From: Cervus elaphus
Taxonomy: Eukaryota; Chordata; Mammalia; Artiodactyla; Cervidae
Assembly: GCF_910594005.1 (NCBI RefSeq)
Contig: NC_057819.1
Location: forward strand, 130,313,669 to 130,377,668
Length of the DNA: 64,000 bases
Direction of reading: 5' to 3'
How positions within the stretch are numbered: position 1 is the stretch's first letter; every line of letters begins with the position of its first letter. The notes beneath the pieces were generated by a model. The model was not told where the DNA came from and searched no databases. It saw nothing but the letters and a program-made list of their open reading frames with translations. The position numbers and the translations under genes are program-made. Below, piece after piece: positions 54,716 through 64,000 of this stretch.

Positions 54716-56142
54716 AACATCTGTCCACATGCAATCCTTCTGACTCTGGGGTCGTTTTACATGCTTGATTGTTGCCCTAGACACGACAGACCTGTGTCAT
54801 ATTTGTGTTCATTGTTTCAAAGATTCCTGCTTGACTCCTTAGCATATCACAGATCCCCTTTGAAATGAGACTTTTGTATAAGAGTAGTATACATCACGGG
54901 TTAGTAACTAACTCAAAGAATATCCATTTGCACAATCCAAAATGATGGTCATCTCTCCTCCAAGTCATGACTCAAAGATCCGGGTTCCTTCTACCTCATG
55001 GGTCAACCATCCTGGAATCTTTGGCCTCCACTCGTCGGCGCAAGAATGTGAGAGTGGTTTAGTTGCCCAGCTGGAGGTGGTGTGCATCGCTTCTGTCAAT
55101 AGCATGATCAACACAGTGGCCAAGAACTCTGGGAAATGTAGAAACACACAGAAACATGAGTACATTTTAATGAGCTCTGCCATACACACTTAGCTATGGG
55201 CCTCAGACAAATCACCTGTTTCCTCGGAGCCTTACTTCTTATCCATAAGATGGGGTAGGTATCCTCCAGCTCCTGGAATTCTTACGAGGGTTATATAAGA
55301 TAAGACATAGATCAGTACCCACTAGAACATTGCCAGGCGTTGAGTAGAGGCTGAAGAAATGTTCCCTTTGCTTTTCAATCCTTCCCCTCCTCCCCGTTAC
55401 TTGTTTCTGGGAGCCCACAGGAAAAGAGGAAGCAGGAGGGCCCACATATGGTTTTAATCGGATAAATCAGGAGGTGAGGAGATGCCATTTGCATTCCTTG
55501 CTGATCTTCTCAAGGCAAAGGAATAATATCAAGCTGTTTGGGAAGAAACTGTCAGCCCACGCTGAGTCCGTCCTGACTGCCTTGGTGGCTGTGTTTCCAG
55601 GCTCTGCTGGAAACGGTAAGGATACAGAGTGGTACTGCCCCTCAGCTCTGAACATGGACATCTAAAGCCAGAGCGGTCTGCTGGGCTGTTCTTGTGAGTT
55701 GTTCAGAGAGAAAGGCAGGCCGGGGGCCCTCGGAGTTATTAACACAGGTGCTGGGAGCTGACTCAATTAAGCTCTGCTTACTGGATAAGCTGAAGGTGGG
55801 CGGAAGTTGTGTGTACAGATGGCTGTCTTTCTGACTCATGTCTCAGAAGTGTTGACACCTAAGGCACGGCTTTGAGAAATGCTCTGTTTAGAGAGGGTTG
55901 GCAGGTGGCCTAGACTGTGTTCCCATCAGCTAGAATATGTTAGAAAAGTCCATCAGATTGAAATTCTGGCCATCCCCCTCCTCTGGACCCTCATCCCCTA
56001 ACTCCCCTGCCTCCCATTTATGCTGGGGTCATGACTCACTTTTTCTCCGTGACCCCTTGACAATTTAGATTTACATCTTTAACATTGTTTTCTTTTTAAG
56101 GTCCAGTGTAAGGCAGTTGCAGGAATCAATATAGGTCCAATG
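54716..56142. other. unique stretch with one MIR
   Basis: MIR-like sense pattern at 55190-55360 ('ctcagacaaatcacctg', 'cttatccataagatgggg'). Octamer ATTTGCAT at 55487-55494 next to 'gataaatcagg'. An apparent acceptor-15 bp-donor arrangement at 55601-55615 is unsupported. No exon called. An A23-type tract ends the stretch (to about 56165). Confidence 0.5.
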
Positions 56143-56199
56143 CCTAAAAAAAAAAAAAAAAAAAATCCAAAATTATAGTAGTAAGGTAAACAGTTGTAT

Positions 56200-56342
56200 G
56201 GGATTTCCCTGGTGGCTCAGACAGTAAAGACTCTTTCCACAAAGTGGGAGACCTGGGTTCAATCCCTGGGTCAGGAAGACCCCCTGAGAAGGAAAAGGCT
56301 ACCCACTCCAGTATCCTTGCCTGGAAAATCCCGTGGACTGCA
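56200..56342 (+). repeat. Bov-tA SINE, 3' truncated
   Basis: Head and part of the body, ending 'aatcccgtggactgc'. Confidence 0.93.
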
Positions 56343-56814
56343 AATAATAAAACTTTTATAGCGGTGGTTTCAAAATGCAAGACATTTAATTACCTCACAT
56401 GGAAGTCTGGAGGATGGTTGAACAGGGCTAATTCAGTAATGAATAATGACCCCAAATTCATGCTCCCTTCCACCTTTCTACACTGCCCTAGCTTAATTTG
56501 CTGGCCTTTAACCCTCACGGATATTGTCACATGGTCACAAAACAGCTTCTGTAGCTCCAGGCATTACATCTGCATTCAAGGCAAGAGGAACAACCAGTAC
56601 TAGCTATATCTGTCCCTTTTATCAGGGCAACAAAAGCCAATCTTAAAATATAGATCAGGGCTGACATTTATTTTCAGGTGAGGCCAATGCAATCTAAGGT
56701 TAGTTCCGAATTCTGGGCTCATTCATGTTTCTGGAATTTTTCTCCCCTCCCTTACATCCTTGTAGAGGGAACCCTAGACGATAGGTCAGAGCTAAGCTTT
56801 CCTCCTTTCCTCTT
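56343..56814. other. unannotated sequence
   Basis: AT-rich, no exon or repeat recognised. Confidence 0.45.
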
Positions 56815-56895
56815 TGTTGTTCAGTTGCTCAGTCGTGCCCAGCTCTTTGCGACACCATGGACTGCAGCCCGCCAGGCTTTTCCTGTCCTTCACTA
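56815..56895 (-). pseudogene. Bov-B LINE 3' terminal scrap
   Basis: Only the last ~80 bp in antisense: 'gttgttcagttgctcagtcg' to 'gcccgccaggcttttcctg'. Confidence 0.88.
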
Positions 56896-56944
56896 TCTGA
56901 TTTTCTCCGGCATATCTCTTATAGATGGAAAGGGGAACTTCCAA

Positions 56945-57030
56945 AGATGGGAGACAGAGCCAGAGAGAGACACAGAGCCAGAGATAGACAGAAAGAGACA
57001 ACAAGAGAGACAGGCAGACAAAGAGGGAGT
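56945..57030. repeat. GAGACA-rich purine repeat
   Basis: Degenerate GAGACA/AGAGCC units ('gggagacagagccagagag', 'gagacaacaagagagacag'). Encodes only low-complexity R/E/Q frames. Confidence 0.85.
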
Positions 57031-57414
57031 TATTCACGCAGACAGAAGTATGTTGGTCTTTTTCAGTCAGTGTAAACTAATGCTTTTTGTTCGTTTCACT
57101 TTCTTTTGCTTTATTCTCCAGCCATATCTTTAACATCACTTGCTGAGAATATACCTGCTTCCCCAGAGAAATCCTGAACCTCATTCATTGATAGTAAGAT
57201 TTCAGATTCTCACGTGGTGATGCAAGAATGTCCTCAGTGGAGTAGGTGACTGGAAAGTCAAGCTTATTGATAAATAATTTTAGGGAAGCAAAAAATGAAA
57301 ACTATTACAGATGTGGAAAGCAACTTTTACAAACCTCCCTAGGACTGGGGCTGGTATTTGGACATTTTCATATCTGCTTTCACATGTGTAAATAAAAACT
57401 GAGGTTAGACACCA
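57031..57414. other. unannotated sequence
   Basis: No exon or repeat recognised. Confidence 0.45.
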
Positions 57415-57628
57415 GGTCTTCCCTGGTGACCCAGATGTTAAAGAAACTGCCCACAGTGCAGAAGACCTGAGTTCAATCCCTGGATTGGGAAGATCCCCTG
57501 GAGAAGGAAATGGCTACCCACTCTAGGATTCTTGCCTGAAGAATTCCATGGACAGAGGGGCCTGGTGGGCTACAGTCCATGGGGTAGAAAAGAGTCAGAC
57601 ACGACTGAACAACTTTCACTCACTTTCA
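57415..57628 (+). repeat. Bov-tA SINE
   Basis: Complete, head 'ggtcttccctggtgaccca' to a 'actttcactcactttcag' tail. Confidence 0.95.
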
Positions 57629-58051
57629 GACCTTAGACACTAGTTCAAACATTTTTTTAAAACTTAATTCTTCTCCTCTCCTTTTTATAGTCTACAAAAA
57701 TGGAAATGAAGGTCCAGACATTTTTAAAAACTGTTCAAAGATTCCTTATGGTCATATTAAAAAACTAGGAATTTTATTTTGTATTATCAGAGGCACGTAC
57801 CCAAGGCAGATACTCAGGACAGACATTGCTAACCGATCCCTGTCAACTTCCTCCCTCACATATGGGAGACATTGCTAATCAATCACAGTCAAATAACAAA
57901 AACTTAATGCTGGTTTATCGTTTCATAATCCATCTTAATAGATTGCTTCCAGAGTCCAGTACCGAACCGTCAGGGTTGGTGGCCAAGATGTGATGAAACC
58001 TATTTGCCACACATGTCACAGACATCTCCCATTGCTTTGAACGGATCTAAA
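57629..58051. other. unannotated sequence
   Basis: A/T-rich. Possible weak old-L1 traces, none firm. Confidence 0.4.
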
Positions 58052-58252
58052 AACTTCCCAGGTGACACAGGGGTGAAGAATCTGTCTGCCAATGTAGGAG
58101 ACAGAGGTTCAATCCCTGGGTGGGGAAGATCCCCTGGAGTAGGAAATGGCAACCCACTCCAGTATTCTTGCTTGAAAAATTCCATGGACAGAGGAGCCTG
58201 GCGGGCTACAGTCCGTGGGGTTGCAGAGTCAGACATGACTGAGTGAGCATGC
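58052..58252 (+). repeat. Bov-tA SINE
   Basis: Complete, 'acttcccaggtgacacagg' to 'agacatgactgagtgagcat'. Confidence 0.95.
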
Positions 58253-59181
58253 AAACGTAAACCAGAATGCTATTCCTTCATTAAAGTTCAGTCTAACTGC
58301 TTTCTAAGATGATACATTTCCTTCAAATAAAGTCTCCCTCAACCCCCCACTATAAAGATCTCTATTAAGTTGTAGAGTCAGAGACTATATGGGGTGTGCC
58401 CCCGAAATCTGTGATTGTTCCCCTGGGGTGCACTCAGTTGGCCCTGGAGATACTCTTAGGCGAGGTACCAACTTCTCTGCAGAGTGGAATCCCCAGAGGG
58501 GGACGTGGAGAGGCTGCACTCTCCTTCCACAGCTGGGAACATGTGTTGGTGGGTGGAATGGATGTTTTGCATAAAGAGACGTTGCCCCAGAGTTAGCAAT
58601 GACAGACTAACCCCTTTCCCACAGTGCTGCACCGAAATTAAGCCTGACACCTGGGGAATTGATCCCATGGAGGCAGGCTGAAAGGACTTGAGAATTCCAG
58701 ATCATCAGATTATGTGAGAATAGGGAGAAGCCCGTTGGCAGCAGAGGGACACAAGGGGTGATATTCCACTGAGGGTAAGGGCAGCCAGATGATGAAACAG
58801 TGGCTGATGTTTTACCCTCATTGGCCAGAGGACAGGTTAGGACTCAGCCACAACCTGACAGGCAGAGCAAATGCATTAGCCCTTTCCGGGGTTTGTTTTC
58901 TTCTCAAGGCAATTATTTGTGTTATTTTAGTTGTCGTCAACCTTCCCTGGATGGGTGGCTGGGGCTGGCTTTAGATGTGAAGAAGGAGGTCTTTGAAACT
59001 CGCCTATGTTTGTACAACACAATTTTCATTTGCAAATTACCGTCACAGGATACTCTTTGCGTCTAAGGACTGGGAACCCGGGCATGGCGCTTTTGATTTC
59101 CTTGTCTTCCCTAAGGTGGACACAGATGTACATTTACTCTTACAAACGAATGTCAAGGTATTAACAGTCTTTTCGTCTTTA
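58253..59181. other. unique stretch
   Basis: No exon or repeat. The part near 58995-59050 ('acacaattttcatttgcaaa') is AT-rich, with a near-octamer. Confidence 0.5.
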
Positions 59182-59274
59182 TGCGTGCTCAGTCATGTCT
59201 GACTCTTCGCAACCCGTGGGATTTTCCTGGCAAGAGTATTTGGAGTGGTTCGCTGAGCCGCTGGGAATCAAACT
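59182..59274 (-). repeat. Bov-tA fragment, antisense, deleted
   Basis: 'tgcgtgctcagtcatgtctg', then internal deletions down to 'gctgggaatcaaactag'. Confidence 0.85.
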
Positions 59275-59275
59275 A

Positions 59276-59462
59276 GTGGTTAACATTTGCTGAGTGTGAA
59301 CGTTATATGTATATCTTGAATTCTCACAACCCTTGAAGACAGCAGGTGCTACAGACAACCCTACATATAGATGAAAAAACGAAACACATAGGAGGTAAGT
59401 GACTTTCCCAGGGTCACACAGCTGTGAAGTGGCAAAACCTAGATTTGAACTCAACGAGTGTG
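59276..59462 (-). repeat. MIR SINE, antisense
   Basis: Near-complete antisense MIR: 'tgaattctcacaacccttga', 'gatgaaaaaacgaaacacat', 'ggtaagtgactttcccaggg', 'tcacacagctgtgaagtggc'. Good core preservation. Confidence 0.87.
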
Positions 59463-61570
59463 ATGACCTCAGGGGCAGTAAGCTGAAACCCAGTTGGCGT
59501 CCCTGTCCCTTTCACCTCTAAAATGCATTCACCGTGACTCAACATCTGTTTCTCTTGAATGAAGGTGAGGAGATTTCCTGTCCAAGTAGCAGAGCTGGTT
59601 CCAGGTATCCCTCCTCCCCCTGGTTAGTCTCTCCTGCCTCTTTCTTGTGACAGAGAACACCCCCCACCACCCCCATCGTCAAGGCATCAGACTGGTTTCT
59701 GGATCTCTATTTTCCCAGCTCTCTTGAACGTAGTGCTTCTCAGCCTCCCTTCCGCTTCCTCACCAGGTCCACAGGGCTAACATTCCAAGGGCAGCAAAAA
59801 AAGAAGAAAAAACCTCTAGCTGGGGAGCCCAGTTGTTGTTGTTTCTCAGTTTCCTTTGATCCTATTTTGCGGTTGACTTGGCCAAAGTCCACATCTGTCA
59901 CCAATGGGCTTTCAAGCGGCTGCAACTCAAAGCCCGTTTTGGATTTGACCTCAACACGCCCGGTGTGGAGGCATCCATCTGCTTCCAGTCCTGGAGGAAG
60001 AAACGGGGTTTCTCTGATTCCGCATTCATCTTTCTTGCTCTCTGCCTCACTCTCCGTAACCCGTCAGGCTCAGGAAGGACCTTCACTCGTGGCTGCTGCT
60101 GTCCGGCATATGCGGTGTCCTAATCCTTCCTGTGTTTGCTGTAGGTATGGCCGTTCTCCAAGACAAATTACCGATGCTGTTGAGGAGGTCACCCGGGCGT
60201 CGTTCTGCTGGGGGATGGAGGGGAAGATGTCTCTGCTGATCCATCCCAGAGCCGGCTCTGCCTCCGGGACGGTTCCCTGCTTGTCTGATGGCTGAAGTGC
60301 CAGACCCTGGGACCCCAAGCTGCGAGCTGGCAGGAGCGGAAGGAAGAGGCAAGCTTTACCTCCTGGCCCTTGTCATCCGATGAAGGGGAAGCTTGTGTGG
60401 GGCAGACCTTGGGCAACAGATGTTGCTGGAGAAGATGCCAAAACCATGTTGAGGGTAAGGGTGTGATGCATATGCTATTTGACACCGGAGGATTCGGGAA
60501 ACCAGGAAGAAGACTGCCTCGGCCCTTCACGTCGTGACACCTCGGGGAAGTGACTTATGAGGACAGAGGCGCGCTGTCCACGCACGGACGGGGGATGGCG
60601 GGCTGGGGACAGGCCGCTGGGACCACGAGGCCATGGTGCTTCTCTCCCTTCTCCACCCCACCCCCACGCCCCTGGCGCAGATCAGCAGGCGTGGTGAGAT
60701 GTGTTGTGCGAGCTGCAGGATCAGAATGAGGAGGTGTTGGATGGAAGCACTGCCTTCAGGGTTCTGTTGCCTCGCTCTGCCTAGGAAGTCTTCCCCGCCC
60801 ACCCACCCCCACTGATAAGAGGATGCGAAGCGATGCCCAGTTCTGTCCCCTGGATTTTGCAAATGAAGTCCCATGGAAGGCGGCCAGTGGCTCCAACCAT
60901 TGGTCTTTGTTGATGGCACATGGGAACATCGCTGGAAATGGACACTATTCAGAAAACTCAGGTTGTCAGAGAAAGCCAGCAAAATGGCCATTGGAAATCT
61001 GAGACTGGGAAAAAGTGGGCTAGATTCCACTGTTCCTTTCTTCCCCTCTGTGTTAGGTTTTCACAGGACTGAAGGTCCTTCTGGTGGAGCCAGAAGCGGG
61101 CCAGGGATGCAGGCACACGCGTGTATCCCCTACCTGCGAAATGGTGGTGGAGAAGAAGGAAGAGAGGAAGAAGGGGAAGGAGAAGAAAGAAGGGGGAAGT
61201 GGAAGGCTGCCTTGGTAAGGAAATGGCTATTGGAAAGCATTCCAGAACCTAAATTTCCAACCACCGGCAATCTCATTCAAGGAGGAGACAGAAGGACGAG
61301 CAAGTTGAAGTCCGTTACTAGGCCCATAGAAGCCAGGGGAATTCTCAAAGCTGGGAGACCCTCACTGAGAGAGGTCCAGGTTGTTTATGCCCGCTGAATG
61401 AGGCCAGTCTGTAGACCAAGCCTGGCGGCCTCTCATAATTCCAACTTATTTCCCCCTGAGACGCTAGGAGGAGCGGAGAGAAGGTGGGAAGTCAACCTCC
61501 CTGCCCTCTACTAACTAGAGGCCGGTAACGCACACTCTCTCCCAGTTGTGACCATCAAAAGTGCTTTGAG
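59463..61570. other. longest well-defined repeat-poor stretch at the right
   Basis: 2.1 kb with no SINE or LINE recognised. Several frames of 80-174 codons occur on both strands (59867-60295, 60527-61030 minus, 60873-61397). None shows a known domain, and they overlap each other. A purine-rich tract lies at 61143-61202. Moderately CpG-containing near 59930-60200. It could host a small or non-coding transcript, but nothing demonstrates it. Confidence 0.5.
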
Positions 61571-61778
61571 GGGCTTCCCCGGTGGCTCAGTGGTAAAGAT
61601 TACACCTGCTGGTGAAGGAGACGTGGGTTCCATCCCTGGATCTGGAAGGTTCCCCTGGAGGAGGGAACGGCAACCCACTCCAGTATTCTTGCCTGGAGAA
61701 TCCCATGGACAGAGGAGCCTGGCAGGCTATAGTCCATGGGGTCGCAGGGAGTCGAATGCGGCTGAGCCACAGAGCACG
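61571..61778 (+). repeat. Bov-tA SINE
   Basis: Complete, 'gggcttccccggtggctcag' to 'gggagtcgaatgcggctgag'. Confidence 0.95.
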
Positions 61779-62077
61779 CACACACGCAGTGTGAATGTGT
61801 AAGGACCACATTCTGCTTACACGATTTTCTCCCTGAAGCTGTGCTGATGAGAACGCGGGAGCCAGAGATGCTCTGCAAATCCAAGTCTTCTCGTGGTGGA
61901 ATGTCTACTTCTGAGAATTTAAGTGGCATCCTCTGTGTAAGGGCCGGGGCACCGCCGGGAGCCCAGGAGAGACCTAGTGTGATTTTAGTGAATGAACGAA
62001 TGAAGTAGTCCTGTGTGCTTTCTTTCCCTCCCTGCCTCCTGTCCCCATGCCCGACTCAGCTGGGTTATGTGGGGGCC

Positions 62078-62271
62078 TGTGTTAGTCACTCAGTCATGTC
62101 CAACCCCACGGACTGCAGCCCGCCAGGCGCCTCTGTCCATGGGATTTCCCAGCAAGAATACTGGAGTGTGTTGCCATGTCCTTCTCCAGGGGATCTTCCC
62201 AACCCAGGGATCAAACCAGGTCTTCCCGCATCGCAGACAGAGTCTTTACCGTCTGATCCATCAGGGAAGCC
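62078..62271 (-). repeat. Bov-tA SINE, antisense
   Basis: 'gtgttagtcactcagtcatg' to 'gtctgatccatcagggaagc', with a short deletion near the 'gactctttgcaa' region. Confidence 0.94.
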
Positions 62272-63329
62272 AGCTGGTTTATGTTCCCTTTCAAATCTGG
62301 TTAAAGAAACACTGTGAAAAAGCTCTGAGTAGACGGAGCATCAAGTGAGAGGTGTCTTTGGTGACCAAAGGTCAGCAGGGGGCCGTCCGGTGGTGCTGGA
62401 AAGTGGTCCCCCAGCCCTGCCGGGCCCCTGAGATGTCCCTAGTTGCCTTGGCTCCTGGTCCATGATGTGGATGCTCAGTCTCTCTCGGCTCAGGTTGGAG
62501 TGGCCCTGAGCGGACACAGAGCTCCCTTCAATTCCTGTCTGCTTCCCAAGGTCTCTTCAGCCTCTGACCGCTCATCGGCAGGTACATAGAAGTCCTTTGG
62601 AGAAAAGGTATGCACCTTTGAATCTTCACAATGAGTTCCAAATAAGCCAATCAGAAAACAGTGCGCAGCTTGGGAAGCAGAGATGGGAATGTCTCCTCGA
62701 GGATTTTCTCCCCAAGACCTAAGTATTTACATTCAGATTTGCATGTGATTTGCATATAATTTGGGTCTGGTTACAAAGCCCTTCTGTTGCTCAGATGATG
62801 TTGAAGCTAAAGTTGATTTCTAGAAAGTCCCACTCTCCCCTGTCCATCCTCCACCCTGGTCCACTCAGATACATGGTGGAAATGCCAGGACTTTCAGCGG
62901 ACAAGCACAGTCCTCGGATCACACACTTTCTGGGTCAGCCATGCTGCATGTCAACGACGCATTTTGTTGTCAAGAAATATCCTGGACAGCAGACGAAATT
63001 GGGGCAGGGCTGCCTGGAGGGTTGCAAGCAAGATGTAGAGGAGAACACTCAGCAGAATTAGCGGAGAGTTAGCCAGACAAGCCAACAAGAGGTGAAGTCT
63101 GGGGAAATTAATGACAGTAGAGGACGCCTGCAGAGTGTGTACCGCGTACCTCACATTGTTTTCCGCACCCCGCCTCAGAAGCTCCGCACCTTTTGGGCAC
63201 CAGACACTGGTTTCATGGAAAACAATTTTTCCACAGACTGGGAGGAAGGGCAGGGTTTCAGGCTGACTCAAAGGCATTACATTTATTGTGCATTTTATTC
63301 TTATTACTATTATTTAAAGATTTTTTTCT
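62272..63329. other. SINE-free stretch with paired octamers
   Basis: 1 kb without recognised repeats or exons, containing the fourth paired octamer at 62737-62755. Confidence 0.5.
62737..62755 (-). promoter_or_regulatory. paired octamer motif (11-bp spacing)
   Basis: ATTTGCAT at 62737-62744 and 62748-62755 on the plus strand, i.e. two minus-strand octamers 11 bp apart. It shares the 18-mer TTTGCATGTGATTTGCAT with 53112-53129 although the wider flanks differ. Function inferred from the motif. Confidence 0.5.
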
Positions 63330-63507
63330 CAGGTGGACCATTTTTAAAATCTCTATTGAATTAGTTACAATATTGCTTCTTGTTTTGTGTCTCAGTTTCT
63401 TGGCCACAAGGCCTTTGGGATCTTACCTCCCAGACCAGGGATCAAACCCACGCCCCCTGCGTTGGAAGGTGAAGTCCCAAGCACTGGACTGGCAGGGAAG
63501 TCCCTAT
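63330..63507 (-). repeat. CHR-2-type tRNA SINE, antisense
   Basis: 'ggtggaccatttttaaaat', 'gtgtctcagtttcttggcc', 'cagaccagggatcaaaccc', 'ggactggcagggaagtccc'. Same structure as 34720-34910. Confidence 0.87.
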
Positions 63508-63607
63508 TTCTATTCTTAAGACATCAGCTCTGCCTCAAATTATCCCAGAGGCTGGGGACCCCTGCTTTGCATGGATTATGCGTTTGATCACAATAATATT
63601 CCTACAA

Positions 63608-63730
63608 GGTGAGTACAACTCTTTCCCCCATTTTTTGGATGAGTAAACTGAGGCGCACAGAAAATAAGTAACGCGCGTGAGATCCTGCAGCTTGAGAAGC
63701 CAGAGTCAGGAACGAATCTCCTGCACTGTG
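63608..63730 (-). repeat. MIR SINE, antisense
   Basis: 'ttttttggatgagtaaactg', 'aggcgcacagaaaataagta' and 'gagaagccagagtcagg' follow the antisense MIR core. Confidence 0.75.
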
Positions 63731-64000
63731 TACTGAGCAAGAAAGCAGAGTCCAGGAAGTGAGAGAGAGGACCAGCTCTGAGCTCACCGCGGGGGTTAGG
63801 CCTTCGGGCAGGGAGAGAGGACTGGGGACAAGACATGGGGACACGGGGGGGTGGGGAGGAAGAGACGCTGCCGGGCCCGGGGCAGCGTGAACACATGGGG
63901 CTCTGCTTTCACTCTCTTCTCCACTGGCTTTGTCAGAAGCCTCTGGGGTTTACTCTTTCTTTTGACAGTGAACTCCCTCCAGGGCAGGAACTGGTCTCAG
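63731..64000. other. unannotated end of window, possible L2
   Basis: G-rich part at 63835-63860, then 'gtgaactccctccagggcag' (63968-64000), which resembles the start of an L2 3' end in sense orientation, cut by the window edge. Confidence 0.35.

Noticed and set aside
55601..55615. Possible 15-bp microexon between 'tttccag' and 'gtaag'
   Set aside because: Acceptor and donor strings this short occur often by chance, and no flanking coding frame supports it.
59867..60295. 142-codon plus-strand frame
   Set aside because: No recognised domain, overlaps other frames, no splice or promoter context.
60873..61397. 174-codon plus-strand frame with a genuine ATG
   Set aside because: No family signature, the middle is a low-complexity G/E/R run from a purine tract, and a 167-codon frame overlaps on the other strand. 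Kept only as an unsupported frame.

Overview
This window is ruminant nuclear DNA (Bovidae or a close relative). The evidence is the repeat content: about 35 copies of the tRNA-headed Bov-tA SINE, Bov-A monomers and Bov-A2 dimers, 13 fragments of the 3' end of the RTE-type Bov-B LINE, several cetartiodactyl CHR-type tRNA SINEs, young and old L1 pieces, and diverged MIR and L2 traces. This combination is found only in ruminants. I cannot tell cattle, sheep and goat apart by eye.

I find no convincing protein-coding exon, rRNA, functional tRNA or viral gene. Every recognisable protein stretch is the C-terminus of the Bov-B reverse-transcriptase ORF or a piece of L1 ORF2, both broken. The remaining long open frames lie in GC-rich or low-complexity sequence and lack family signatures. 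The window is best read as intergenic or intronic sequence.

Layout: 1-3 kb is nested L1, Bov-tA and Bov-B. 3-9 kb is mostly repeat-poor, with a small CpG-rich patch near 3.5 kb and a larger promoter-like CpG-dense block at 7.5-8.7 kb that holds two identical NF-Y/CCAAT motifs. 9.2-18.6 kb is a dense pile of L1, Bov-B and Bov-tA, including a Bov-B insertion flanked by an unusually long (>100 bp) duplication. 18.6-25 kb is largely unique, with a GATA-motif cluster near 23.3 kb. 25.8-26.1 kb is a CAY-rich trinucleotide array. 27-33.7 kb alternates unique blocks with single SINEs. 33.8-34.4 kb is an inverted (twin-primed) L1, followed by an old mammalian repeat to 36 kb. 37-54 kb has scattered SINEs and L1 pieces. 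54.7-64 kb is the most repeat-poor stretch.

The most interesting signal is a recurring arrangement of two octamer (POU/OCT-type ATGCAAAT) motifs spaced exactly 11 bp start to start. It occurs at four places (33.00, 33.53, 53.11 and 62.74 kb), all in islands free of recent SINEs. This suggests shared regulatory grammar in a gene-poor region, but it rests on motif reading only.
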